6,065 nucleotides of DNA from Armatimonadota bacterium (GCA_019348365.1 JAHWJO010000311.1:1-6065), one strand, 5' to 3'. Positions 1 through 5,924 are shown, counted from the stretch's first letter. Notes: generated by a model not told the origin, from the sequence alone. Numbers and translations are program-made.

Positions 1-12
1 CAGTACTTCGGG

Positions 13-45
13 GGTCACCCCGCGGGAAAACCGGTCACCCCCCGC
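13..45. repeat. Short direct repeat GGTCACCCC(CC)CGC, possible IS end
   Basis: Two near-identical copies, GGTCACCCCGC at 13-23 and GGTCACCCCCCGC at 33-45, are separated by GGGAAAACC. Repeated AAAACCGGTCACC-like blocks are typical of the multiple terminal repeats of some IS21-family elements, so this may be the edge of such an element lying left of the window. That link rests on resemblance only: no transposase is visible and the element's tip cannot be defined. It could equally be a chance GC-rich repeat. Confidence 0.3.
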
Positions 46-63
46 AATCTCCATCCAAATCAT

Positions 64-91
64 AAAAACCTTCTTTATTTATAAGAGAAGG
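64..91 (-). terminator. Intrinsic terminator of the dioxygenase-hydrolase-cupin operon
   Basis: Read on the minus strand, CCTTCT (91-86) pairs with AGAAGG (74-69), and the stem extends by two more pairs including one G-T. The loop is seven bases, followed at once by five T residues (68-64). This is the layout of a Rho-independent terminator. It lies about 107 bases beyond the cupin stop codon, with no other minus-strand gene between. The stem is short and only moderately GC-rich, so efficiency may be modest. Confidence 0.6.
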
Positions 92-102
92 AGAGATATG
101 CT

Positions 103-140
103 AACCCCCGGAGAATTTTCTCTCCGGGGGTTTTGTTGTT
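103..140 (+). terminator. Strong GC-rich intrinsic terminator, plus strand
   Basis: A perfect 12-pair stem (103-114 with 121-132, core CCCCCGGAGA/TCTCCGGGGG) encloses a six-base loop ATTTTC. It runs into TTTTGTTGTT (131-140) on the plus strand. This is the best terminator in the window. The T tract is on the plus strand, so it should stop a transcript entering from the left; on the minus strand the stem is followed only by TTAGC, but it could still assist termination of the cupin operon. The terminators at 64-91 and 103-140 together insulate convergent transcription units. Confidence 0.75.
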
Positions 141-197
141 CTATCACCAGGTTATCGCTTAAAGACTTACCCTACGTAATTGAATGAGTGAAAATCC

Positions 198-548
198 TTA
201 CTCCAGGACGACAAATACCGAATGTCGCTCTCGTGGCTCCACATTTTTAGTGCGGTGACCACGACCTGTGGTGTCTTCCAGTAAAAGAATTTCTCCGCCC
301 CGAAGGGTACGTCGCTCTCCGTCTGTTACCTCCAGCTCAATTGCGCCATCCAGCAGAATGATAAATTGTTTGCGGGGAGCGGGATGCCAGTCGTAATCGT
401 ATCCGGGATCATTACGCCGGAAGATCACTTCTTTAGCCGGGATTGCCTCCGACAGGTGACCAATCTGACCGGCATCGCGCAGCTCGACCTCTTTATCATC
501 GAAATGGCTCTCTCCCTGCTCATCTGCATAGACGCGCGTGATCCTCAT
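198..548 (-). CDS. Small single-domain cupin protein
   Basis: The product is a 116-residue cytoplasmic protein with one cupin beta-barrel. Cupin motif 1 covers about residues 54-68 (WHPAPRKQF...LLDG), with His55 and with Gln61 where many cupins carry Glu. Motif 2 covers about 85-102 (GGEILLLEDTTGRGH..KN), with His98. The usual HxH pair of motif 1 is incomplete (His-Pro-Ala), so metal binding may be altered or absent. Length and layout match a widespread family of ~115-residue stand-alone cupins with no settled function. The ATG is well supported: GGAG at 561-558 lies nine bases upstream. It is the last gene of the operon headed by the ring-cleaving dioxygenase and is followed by a terminator. 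A role in handling or sensing an aromatic or oxidised metabolite is only inferred from these neighbours. The fold call is firm; the substrate is unknown. Confidence 0.85.
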   Translation of the reverse strand: MRITRVYADEQGESHFDDKEVELRDAGQIGHLSEAIPAKEVIFRRNDPGYDYDWHPAPRKQFIILLDGAIELEVTDGERRTLRGGEILLLEDTTGRGHRTKNVEPRERHSVFVVLE

Positions 549-554
549 GGTTTT

Positions 555-686
555 TTACTCCAGTCGATAGATGTGGCGCTGCAGCCCTTCGCGATAGAAC
601 TCCCACGCTCTTATTCCATCGGTTGTAACGACGAGAGCAAACGGGCGGATATGAGAAAAAACCAAATCTGTCGCGATCCGGGGCGT
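555..686 (-). pseudogene. Short unexplained reading frame upstream of the cupin gene
   Basis: The 151-base gap between the hydrolase and cupin genes holds an open frame of 43 codons on the minus strand. It is bounded by TGA at 689-687 and stops with TAA at 557-555. The product looks protein-like near its end (RAWEFYREGLQRHIYRLE). No ATG exists; the only plausible start is TTG at 665, without a clear ribosome binding site, giving 36 residues. Its last two sense codons, CTG GAG, form the GGAG ribosome binding site of the cupin gene, as in operons where an upstream gene ends just before the next start. It may be the C-terminal remnant of a deleted gene, a small unannotated gene, or chance. The family is not recognised; a WEFYREGL stretch slightly recalls VOC-domain proteins, which is weak evidence. 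Confidence 0.3.
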
Positions 687-699
687 TCAGAAACCTATC

Positions 700-1344
700 T
701 CAATCGTCTTGGCTCATCCGGCTATGAATCCAGGTCCGAGCCGCTTCCACCTCTCCCCGGTTCAATTCATGGCCGGTCTCTTCCCAGTGCAGCTGTACTT
801 CGGCGCCAGCCCCTCGCAGGAGATTCGCCAATCCTTCCGTTTGGTCCTGAGGCACCAGCTCGTCATATCTGCCGGCGCCGATGAATATCCGCTTCCCGGA
901 GAGGTCCGGGGCCGTTTCCGGGACAAAAGGGATCATCGGATGGAAAAGGACCGCAGCCTTTAAAACGGAGGGGCGGAGGAGGAGCATGCTGGCCGCGATG
1001 TTCGCGCCATTGGAGTAGCCGACCGCGATTACCTGTCCCGGATCGAAATTATAATTCTCGGCGGCGGAGATGACGAAATCGGCCAGTTCATGAGTCCGGC
1101 GATGGAGATCCTCCTGATCGAACACCCCCTCGGCGAGGCGGCGGAAGAACCGGGGCATGCCCCGCTCCAGCACCTGACCGCGCGGGCTGAGGAGCGCGGC
1201 TTCCGGAAGCAGATGGCGGCCCAGTGCTAGCAAGTCTTTTTCGTTGCCGTCCGTGCCGTGGAGTAATAGTAACGTACGGTTTTCACCCTCCTGTCCCGCT
1301 TTCTCGAACTGATGGATGAATCCCGGACCCGGCACCTGCTTCAC
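700..1344 (-). CDS. Alpha/beta-hydrolase, MhqD-like carboxylesterase/phospholipase family
   Basis: This 214-residue cytoplasmic serine hydrolase belongs to the carboxylesterase/phospholipase group. It has the oxyanion-hole segment LLLHGTDGNE (about 26-35), the nucleophile elbow GYSNG with Ser111, the acid Asp161 in GRYDELVP, and the catalytic His192 in TGHEL; length is normal. The start is GTG at 1344-1342, overlapping the dioxygenase stop as GTGA, which implies translational coupling. Homologues commonly sit beside MhqO/MhqE-type dioxygenases; in Bacillus subtilis the hydrolase MhqD and dioxygenase MhqE are made together in response to quinones and catechols. The inferred role is hydrolysis of an ester or ring-cleavage product formed by its partner. 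The true substrate is not shown by the sequence. A stand-alone esterase is the alternative, but the overlap argues for joint function. Confidence 0.9.
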   Translation of the reverse strand: MKQVPGPGFIHQFEKAGQEGENRTLLLLHGTDGNEKDLLALGRHLLPEAALLSPRGQVLERGMPRFFRRLAEGVFDQEDLHRRTHELADFVISAAENYNFDPGQVIAVGYSNGANIAASMLLLRPSVLKAAVLFHPMIPFVPETAPDLSGKRIFIGAGRYDELVPQDQTEGLANLLRGAGAEVQLHWEETGHELNRGEVEAARTWIHSRMSQDD

Positions 1345-2330
1345 TTTGTCGTCCCGGAAAGTTCAGGCGAGGAGAGGGGCCGCAGCCCGGCCTCGATCTC
1401 GGCGCGGCGCGACTCCAGGAATGGCGGCAGCGACAATCGCTTGCCCAGATCCTGAGGGTCCTCGTCGGTAGCGAAACCCGGACCGTCGGTCGCGATCTCG
1501 AACAGCACGCCGCCGGGCACGCGGAAGTAAAGCGAACGGAAGTAGAAGCGGTCGATGACATCGGTCACGCCGATTCCGGCATCCGTCAGATGCTTCTGCC
1601 ACCAGCGATGGGTTTCGTCGTCGGGGGTGCGGAACGCGACGTGATGCACGCCCCCTCTGCCGACCGTACCGGGGGGAAGATCCGGGCGCACCTCCACATG
1701 CATTTCCGTTCCGGGGCCTCCCGCGCCGGTCGTATAGACGATGATCTCGTGACCCTCGTTATCGGCGGGCGTGTAGGTGGAAACGCGCTCGAAGCCGAGG
1801 ACCTCGGTGAAGACGCGCTCCGTCGGCTCCAGTTGTCGTAAAGTCAGCGTGACGTGATCCAACCCCCGGATCGCGACCTCCACCGGAACCGGGCTCTGAT
1901 CCCAGGGATTGCCGCCCGGCACCTGGGCCTCGCCGTCCTCCGCCACCAGCGCGAGACGCTGATCCTCAAAGTCCTGGAAGGGGAGGCTCGCACGTCCGTT
2001 GCGCTTGACGATCTCACCGTGTTGGATATCCATCGAGTCAAACCGCTCGCGCCACCATTCCAGGGCGGAGGCATCCGATACTCGCAGCCCGGATTCTGAG
2101 AGGGTGCCCGTTCCGCGCCGTCGTGGGGCTTCCTTCCAATCGAAGAACGTCAGCTCCGTGCCGGGGTTGCCGATTTCATCCCCGTAGAAGAGATGGTACG
2201 CCGAAAGGTCATCTTGGTTGACCGTCTTCTTCACCATCCGCATCCCGAGCGCCTGGGTATAGAAGCGGACGTTTTCTGAGGCGTGTGAGGTCACCGCTGT
2301 AATGTGGTGCAATCCGGTGAGTTGTTTCAT
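1341..2330 (-). CDS. Ring-cleaving extradiol dioxygenase, VOC superfamily (PcpA/LinE/MhqO type)
   Basis: The 329-residue enzyme is built from two VOC halves, about residues 5-135 and 155-285, beginning with the parallel motifs GLHHITAV and GLDHVTLTL. Probable Fe(II) ligands are His9 (LHHITAV), His230 (GVHHVAF) and Glu278 (LFEIATDGPGF). These match in order and spacing the His11-His227-Glu276 triad of the hydroquinone dioxygenase PcpA. Length is normal for this family, which opens aromatic rings of (chloro)hydroquinones or related quinol compounds using O2; in B. subtilis the MhqO and MhqE relatives belong to quinone and catechol resistance. Detoxification or catabolism of such aromatics is therefore likely, but the ring specificity cannot be read here. 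It is the first gene of its operon and overlaps the hydrolase by four bases. The ATG start at 2330 gives a natural N-terminus, though its ribosome binding site is weak. A good TATAAT box lies upstream. Confidence 0.92.
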   Translation of the reverse strand: MKQLTGLHHITAVTSHASENVRFYTQALGMRMVKKTVNQDDLSAYHLFYGDEIGNPGTELTFFDWKEAPRRRGTGTLSESGLRVSDASALEWWRERFDSMDIQHGEIVKRNGRASLPFQDFEDQRLALVAEDGEAQVPGGNPWDQSPVPVEVAIRGLDHVTLTLRQLEPTERVFTEVLGFERVSTYTPADNEGHEIIVYTTGAGGPGTEMHVEVRPDLPPGTVGRGGVHHVAFRTPDDETHRWWQKHLTDAGIGVTDVIDRFYFRSLYFRVPGGVLFEIATDGPGFATDEDPQDLGKRLSLPPFLESRRAEIEAGLRPLSSPELSGTTK

Positions 2331-2357
2331 AAGAATACTTTCGCTCGGTTACGTTGG

Positions 2358-2385
2358 ATTATAAAGGCAGGTAAACTTTTAACAG
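2358..2385 (-). promoter_or_regulatory. Predicted promoter of the dioxygenase operon, with imperfect palindrome
   Basis: On the minus strand a perfect TATAAT (-10, 2363-2358) lies 16 bases from a weak -35 CTGTTA (2385-2380), and its first base is 28 bases upstream of the dioxygenase ATG. An imperfect inverted repeat, TTATAAAG (2359-2366) and CTTTTAA (2376-2382), covers the spacer and both elements. A repressor bound there would block RNA polymerase, which would suit an inducible operon. The regulator is not in the window, and the palindrome has one extra base in one arm, so operator function is only an inference. Confidence 0.5.
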
Positions 2386-2524
2386 CGTCCCATGGATCTG
2401 TAGCCGTACACAAGGCTCGCGTCAGGAGGGGTTCATGCACGCTCTCAGTTAATATGTCCGATAACTTCCCTGAGTAAACCTTCAATAATCGTTAAAGTCC
2501 GTATCATCCTCGCCCCGGTCTTTA
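2386..2524. other. Intergenic stretch between operon promoter and IS3 scar
   Basis: No convincing gene is present. On the plus strand AGGAGGGG (2424-2431) precedes an ATG at 2435 that opens only five codons. On the minus strand a 20-codon frame starts with ATG at 2507 and ends at 2445 (MIRTLTIIEGLLREVIGHIN); it has GAGG directly against the start codon with no spacing. The latter could be the tail of a gene broken by the insertion sequence at 2525, but it is too short to judge. Confidence 0.4.
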
Positions 2525-2690
2525 TGAGGTGCTCCCCAATTTCTGGTCCACCAGAAGTGAGAGTCCGACGTTCTACTGAGTGGTTGGTGGATGGGTCTCC
2601 ATCCATTCTTGTTTGAACTCCAGAGGAGTCTTGTAGCCGAGACTGCTGTGGGGTCGCTCCTCTGAGTCCCCCATGGTGGAGACGCATTAT
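2525..2690 (-). mobile_element. 3' end remnant of an IS3-family insertion sequence
   Basis: Read on the minus strand, this stretch carries the last codons of an IS3-family orfB transposase, its TAG stop (2575-2573), about 25 bases of non-coding tail, and a terminus of the form GGACCAGAAATTGGGG-AGCACCTCA ending at 2525. On the plus strand this end starts TGAGGTGCTCCCC, in keeping with IS3-family ends that begin with TG. No matching opposite end or upstream transposase sequence is visible up to the xerD gene, so only the right end of the element survives. The inner limit (about 2690) is set by loss of recognisable coding and is approximate. Confidence 0.75.
2573..2686 (-). pseudogene. C-terminal fragment of IS3-family transposase (orfB, DDE integrase core)
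   Basis: The frame reads ERPHSSLGYKTPLEFKQEW followed by METHPPTTQ and a stop. The RPHSSLGYKTP block is the hallmark near the end of the rve/DDE integrase domain of IS3-family OrfB proteins, just after the catalytic Glu region. Two adjacent TAA codons (2692-2687) close the frame upstream, so only about 37 codons remain out of the ~280 usual for OrfB; the catalytic Asp and Glu residues are gone. An ATG at 2674 opens a 33-codon frame, but this is not a functional gene. The intact native stop and terminus show that the loss came from the 5' side. Confidence 0.8.
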
Positions 2691-2912
2691 TATGACGGTT
2701 CTCCAATAGGCTCAACTTCAGCGGCTCCGTCAGGCCTTGGGACAGTCGACTCCGTCGCAATGAAAGACAATCGTAACTGTTGCTGCTTGAATTAAGCGTG
2801 CGAAAAAGCCACTCCCGCTTTTGCAGGATACCAGGCATTTGATCGACGCCGAGTTCCCCAGAGAACGTAATAGGGTAGTCCCTTTAGATAATCTTAAAAG
2901 AGGAAAGAGTTG
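2691..2912. other. Gene-free stretch downstream of xerD
   Basis: No intact gene, RNA gene or clear terminator is seen. A minus-strand frame is open from 2880 down to 2482, crossing the IS3 terminus out of frame with the transposase; its product is low in recognisable features and rich in Ser and Arg, so it is probably chance. The bases just after the xerD stop (2912-2880) are A/T-rich but form no convincing hairpin. The stretch may hold decayed IS DNA or flanking sequence. Confidence 0.5.
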
Positions 2913-3809
2913 CTAAGTCTTTAATGCGCGGGGATGGGAGATCACGTAGACCTCTTTCAGCGCGTCCCGGCTGACGTGAGTGTAGACTTCCGTGGTGGAG
3001 ATGGAGGCATGGCCCAGCAACTCCTGGATCGACCGGAGATCGGCGCCGCCTTCCAGCAGATGGGTCGCGAAGGAGTGCCTTAAAACGTGGGGGCTGGGCG
3101 GGGCGGCAAGCCCGGCTTCCGAGGCCCGCTTGCGGAGGATCTTCCAGATCGCCACCCGCTCCAATGGACGGCCCCGCGCCGAGAGGAACAGGGCCGCCTC
3201 CCCGGAACCGGAGGCGGCCAGCAGAGAGCGGCCCTGATGGAGATAGGTTTCCAGCGACCGCCGGGCGGCAGCGCCGATCGGCAGGACCCGCACCTTCGAT
3301 CCTTTGCCGAAACACCGAAGATAGCCTTCGTTCAGGTCCACGTCCTGCAGGGTGAGGGTCGCCAGCTCGCTCACGCGGAGGCCGCACGCGTACATCAACT
3401 CGAAGATAGCGCGGTCCCGCAGCGCCATGGGGTCGTTGTTTTCGGGGAAGCCGAGCAGGTTTTCCATCTCCTGAATCGTCAGGACTTTGGGCAGGCGCTT
3501 GGGGAGTTTCGGGGCTTCCAGTCCGGTCCCGAAGTCGGTTTCGATGTATCCCTCCCGGTAAGCGAAGCGCAGCAGCATGCGGAGGGCGGAGACTTTCCGG
3601 GCGACGCTGCGGGGCTTGAGGTCCGATGCGCCCATGCGAAGGCGGTACTGCTCCACCAGCTCTCGGGAGAGGACCGCGTCACCGACCTCTTCGACGAAGT
3701 GGCGCAGGTCCGCCGCGTAGGCCGACAGGGTGTTTTCCGAGAGTCCGCGCTCGACTTGCAGGTAGCGCAGGAACTCTTCCACGAGGGCTTCCAGAGTAAA
3801 GGCGTTCAC
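2913..3809 (-). CDS. xerD: Site-specific tyrosine recombinase XerD
   Basis: This 298-residue recombinase acts with XerC at the chromosomal dif site, where FtsK activates XerD, to resolve chromosome dimers before division. Residues ~4-90 form the N-terminal SAM-like core-binding domain (motif ERGLSENTLSAYAADL). Residues ~105-285 form the catalytic domain. All six catalytic residues are present: Arg145 (CGLRVSE), Lys169 (GKGSK), His241 and Arg244 (HVLRHSF), His267 (LGHAS) and the nucleophile Tyr276 (TEVYTH). Each sits exactly three positions before its counterpart in Escherichia coli XerD (148, 172, 244, 247, 270, 279), and total length is the same, which favours XerD over XerC. The start is GTG at 3809; no in-frame ATG lies nearby and the N-terminus aligns well. 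It follows the CNNM gene by 91 bases in the same direction. A phage-type integrase is unlikely given this collinearity. Confidence 0.93.
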   Translation of the reverse strand: MNAFTLEALVEEFLRYLQVERGLSENTLSAYAADLRHFVEEVGDAVLSRELVEQYRLRMGASDLKPRSVARKVSALRMLLRFAYREGYIETDFGTGLEAPKLPKRLPKVLTIQEMENLLGFPENNDPMALRDRAIFELMYACGLRVSELATLTLQDVDLNEGYLRCFGKGSKVRVLPIGAAARRSLETYLHQGRSLLAASGSGEAALFLSARGRPLERVAIWKILRKRASEAGLAAPPSPHVLRHSFATHLLEGGADLRSIQELLGHASISTTEVYTHVSRDALKEVYVISHPRALKT

Positions 3810-3900
3810 ACCTTTATCATCGGTGATTCTTTCCCGCTCTGGAGGTCGGCAGGAGAATTGCCGCGAACGGCGGTCGGATAGCTTCTAAAGCCTGTCACCT

Positions 3901-5271
3901 TTAGAATGAGGGCAGGTCCTCATCCCCGTCGGTCTTCGGGGAGGGAGCCGTGCCGCCGGGTTCCACCGCGCCGTCCTCCGATTTCAGGATGGCCTCGATC
4001 TCCACGATCCGGGGGCCGTCCATCCGCGTGACGGTGAAGGAGTAGAGATCGGACTCGACGGAATCCCCTTCGCCGGGCACGCGCTCCAGCCGCCCCATGA
4101 TCCATCCCCCCAGCGTATCGAAGTGCTCGCTCTGGATCTCTTCTTTCAACTCCCGGCTGACGTCGGACAGGGCGGCGGCCCCCTGGATCACGATGACGTT
4201 TTCGCGGCGCAGGAAGTCCGGGGGCTCCTCGTCCATCTCGTCGGTGATCTCCCCGATGAGCTCCTCCACCAGGTCCTCCATGGTGACGATTCCCGCCGTG
4301 CCGCCGTACTCGTCCATCACCAGCGCGATCTGCGAATGGCGGGCCTGAAGCTCCCGCAGCAGACGCTCGATGGACTGGGTCTCCGGGACGATGTGGATGG
4401 GCCGGAGGACTTTCGTGAGGTCGATGCCGGTGGAGGCCAGTTGGGAGACCATCTCCTTGAGGTGGACGAACCCACGCGGCTGGTCGAGGTCTTCGTCTTC
4501 CACAACGAGGTAGCGGGTGTGGGGGTGCTTGTCGATCTCCTCCAGGATACGCGCCTGAGTCCAGTCCAGGGAGAGGAAGTCCACGTCCACGCGGGGGACC
4601 ATCACGGCGTGGACCGGCGTGTCCGCGAACTCGAAGGCCTGCTCCACGAGGAGCGCTTCGCTGTCCCTCAGCGAACCTCCGCGCGCCGATTCCGCGAGGA
4701 TCATGCGAAGCTCTTCCTCCGTGTGGAGATGCTCGTGCTCATTGGCCGACCGGAGGCCGATGAGTCTCAGGACGCCGTTGGCGACTCCGTTGAGGAACCA
4801 GATCGCGGGATAGAAGACCAGGTAAAAGAGATGGAGGGGCCATGCCAGCGCGAGAGTCGTGCCTTCAGGCCGGATGATGGCGTACGATTTGGGGGCAAGC
4901 TCCCCGAAGACGATGTGGAGGAAGGTGATGATCAAAAACGCGATGGCGACCGCCGTGGTGTGCGCCGCCGCCGTGCCCATGGCGCCCCACCCATCGAACA
5001 GGGGCTGGATGAGGTGGGCAAATGCGGGCTCGCCGATCCACCCAAGGCCCAGGCTCGCCAGCGTGATGCCGAGCTGGGTGGCGGAAAGATAGGCGTCGAG
5101 ATGCTGAACCGCCCGGTGCGCCGTGCGCGCGAAGAAGCCCCCCTCCTCCGCCAGTTCCTGGATTCGCGTTTTCCGCACCTTGACGATGGCGAATTCCGCC
5201 GCCACGAAAAAGCCGTTCAAAGCCACCAGAAACAGCGCGATGAAGATCTTCAGGAGCTGATTGACATCCAT
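3901..5271 (-). CDS. CNNM/CorC-family (HlyC/CorC, UPF0053) membrane transporter protein
   Basis: The 456-residue inner-membrane protein has the standard three-part layout. A DUF21/CNNM transmembrane domain spans about residues 1-175, with hydrophobic segments near 6-30, 62-88, 104-125 and 139-172 and the conserved stretches LNGFFVAAEFAIVKVRKTRI and FGELAPKS. A CBS pair follows at about 215-340, with VMVPRVDV opening the first and VMDEYGGTAGIVTMEDLVEE closing the second; CBS pairs bind adenine nucleotides and Mg2+. A C-terminal CorC_HlyC domain covers about 355-430 (DTLGGWIMGRLERVPGEGD). The last ~25 residues are acidic and Pro/Gly-rich, probably disordered. Proteins of this family export Mg2+ or otherwise support Mg2+/Co2+ homeostasis; the older haemolysin label is historical. 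The ATG at 5271 puts the first membrane segment right at the N-terminus, as usual. It lies between dut and xerD with no evident functional link to either. Confidence 0.93.
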   Translation of the reverse strand: MDVNQLLKIFIALFLVALNGFFVAAEFAIVKVRKTRIQELAEEGGFFARTAHRAVQHLDAYLSATQLGITLASLGLGWIGEPAFAHLIQPLFDGWGAMGTAAAHTTAVAIAFLIITFLHIVFGELAPKSYAIIRPEGTTLALAWPLHLFYLVFYPAIWFLNGVANGVLRLIGLRSANEHEHLHTEEELRMILAESARGGSLRDSEALLVEQAFEFADTPVHAVMVPRVDVDFLSLDWTQARILEEIDKHPHTRYLVVEDEDLDQPRGFVHLKEMVSQLASTGIDLTKVLRPIHIVPETQSIERLLRELQARHSQIALVMDEYGGTAGIVTMEDLVEELIGEITDEMDEEPPDFLRRENVIVIQGAAALSDVSRELKEEIQSEHFDTLGGWIMGRLERVPGEGDSVESDLYSFTVTRMDGPRIVEIEAILKSEDGAVEPGGTAPSPKTDGDEDLPSF

Positions 5272-5327
5272 AAAGGGGTCACCCTCGGGATACGGAGCGT
5301 GAAATCAATCCGGTAACTCTACTTCTC

Positions 5328-5358
5328 ATTGTAGCGATTCGTTATCGTACGAAGTAAA
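5328..5358 (-). promoter_or_regulatory. Weak candidate promoter for the CNNM-xerD genes
   Basis: In the 107-base gap after dut, the minus strand carries TACAAT (5333-5328), a five-of-six -10 match. TTTACT (5358-5353) lies 19 bases upstream, a long spacing for a -35. No terminator separates dut from the next gene, so read-through from dut is equally possible and this site may be internal or non-functional. Confidence 0.3.
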
Positions 5359-5378
5359 GGACCGAGTTGCATCTGCCG

Positions 5379-5843
5379 TTATCGTGATACCCCGGTGTGC
5401 CCGAATCCACCCGCGCCGCGCTCGGTGTCCTCCTCCACCGGACCTTCTTCCCACTGTGCGAGCGTCACCGGGGCGATGACCATCTGCGCGATGCGGTCGC
5501 CATGCTTAAAGGTGACGGGCTCCTGTCCCAGATTGATAAGTATAACCTGAATCTCTCCCCGGTAATCGGCATCGACGGTTCCGGGCGTGTTCAAACAGGT
5601 GACTCCCTGTTTTGCCGCCAAGCCGCTTCGGGGACGGATCTGCGCCTCGTAACCCAAGGGCAATGCGATCTTGAGGCCGGTAGGGATTCGGTTCCGTTCA
5701 CCGAGAGCGAGGGTGATCGGCTCATTCAGGGCGGCATGGAGGTCCATCCCCGCCGCGCCGGGGGTAGCGTAAGTGGGAAGGGGGAGATCGGCGGCGTGCG
5801 CCATCCGTTCGATTTTGATTTGTACGGTGAGAGGGTGTGACAT
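5379..5843 (-). CDS. dut: Deoxyuridine 5'-triphosphate nucleotidohydrolase (dUTPase)
   Basis: The enzyme hydrolyses dUTP to dUMP and pyrophosphate, keeping uracil out of DNA and supplying dUMP for thymidylate synthesis; it works as a cytoplasmic homotrimer. All five trimeric-dUTPase motifs are present in the 154-residue protein: I at 29-36 (GAAGMDLH), II at 70-76 (RPRSGLA), III at about 85-97 (NTPGTVDADYRGE, with catalytic Asp91), IV at 115-124 (GDRIAQMVIA) and V at 142-151 (RGAGGFGHTG), the flexible P-loop-like tail that closes over the substrate. Motif V has His where Ser is more usual (FGHTG for FGSTG), a tolerated variant. Length equals that of typical bacterial Dut. The ATG at 5843 is preceded by AAGGAG (5860-5855) at 11 bases, and by a promoter-like pair further up. 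It is the first complete gene of the right-hand block. Confidence 0.95.
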   Translation of the reverse strand: MSHPLTVQIKIERMAHAADLPLPTYATPGAAGMDLHAALNEPITLALGERNRIPTGLKIALPLGYEAQIRPRSGLAAKQGVTCLNTPGTVDADYRGEIQVILINLGQEPVTFKHGDRIAQMVIAPVTLAQWEEGPVEEDTERGAGGFGHTGVSR

Positions 5844-5896
5844 AAGAGAATACGCTCCTTGAGTTGGGGGTAGTCTTATTCTCTATCGGTTGGGGC

Positions 5897-5924
5897 ATAA
5901 CAAGTTTCTACGAGGTTTAGTCAA
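5897..5924 (-). promoter_or_regulatory. Predicted sigma-70-type promoter of dut
   Basis: On the minus strand TTGACT (5924-5919, five of six -35 positions) is followed after 16 bases by TGTTAT (5902-5897, four of six -10 positions). The -10 lies about 53 bases upstream of the dut ATG. TATGCC two bases further on is an alternative -10. The -35 lies immediately beyond the T-rich run that follows the large hairpin at 5937-6011, so a new transcript would begin just after an upstream one ends. Confidence 0.45.

Noticed and set aside
366..884. A 172-codon plus-strand frame opposite the cupin and hydrolase genes
   Set aside because: It overlaps two well-supported minus-strand genes and the gap between them; the product has no coherent domain, and it has no clear ribosome binding site.
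2424..2452. Strong AGGAGGGG followed by ATG at 2435 on the plus strand
   Set aside because: The frame closes after five codons and no plus-strand gene follows, so a leader peptide is not supported.
2482..2838. A 118-codon minus-strand frame through the IS3 scar
   Set aside because: It reads the transposase tail in the wrong frame and runs through the IS terminus; the true transposase frame (ERPHSSLGYKTP) is a different one.
3087..3881. A 264-codon plus-strand frame opposite xerD
   Set aside because: It is antisense to a complete XerD with all catalytic residues; the translation shows no family motif.
4123..5316. A 397-codon plus-strand frame opposite the CNNM gene
   Set aside because: It lies wholly antisense to a gene with clear transmembrane, CBS and CorC_HlyC domains. 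Its product is rich in Asp, Glu, Arg, Gly and Val with no recognisable domain, as expected from the complement of a GC-rich gene.
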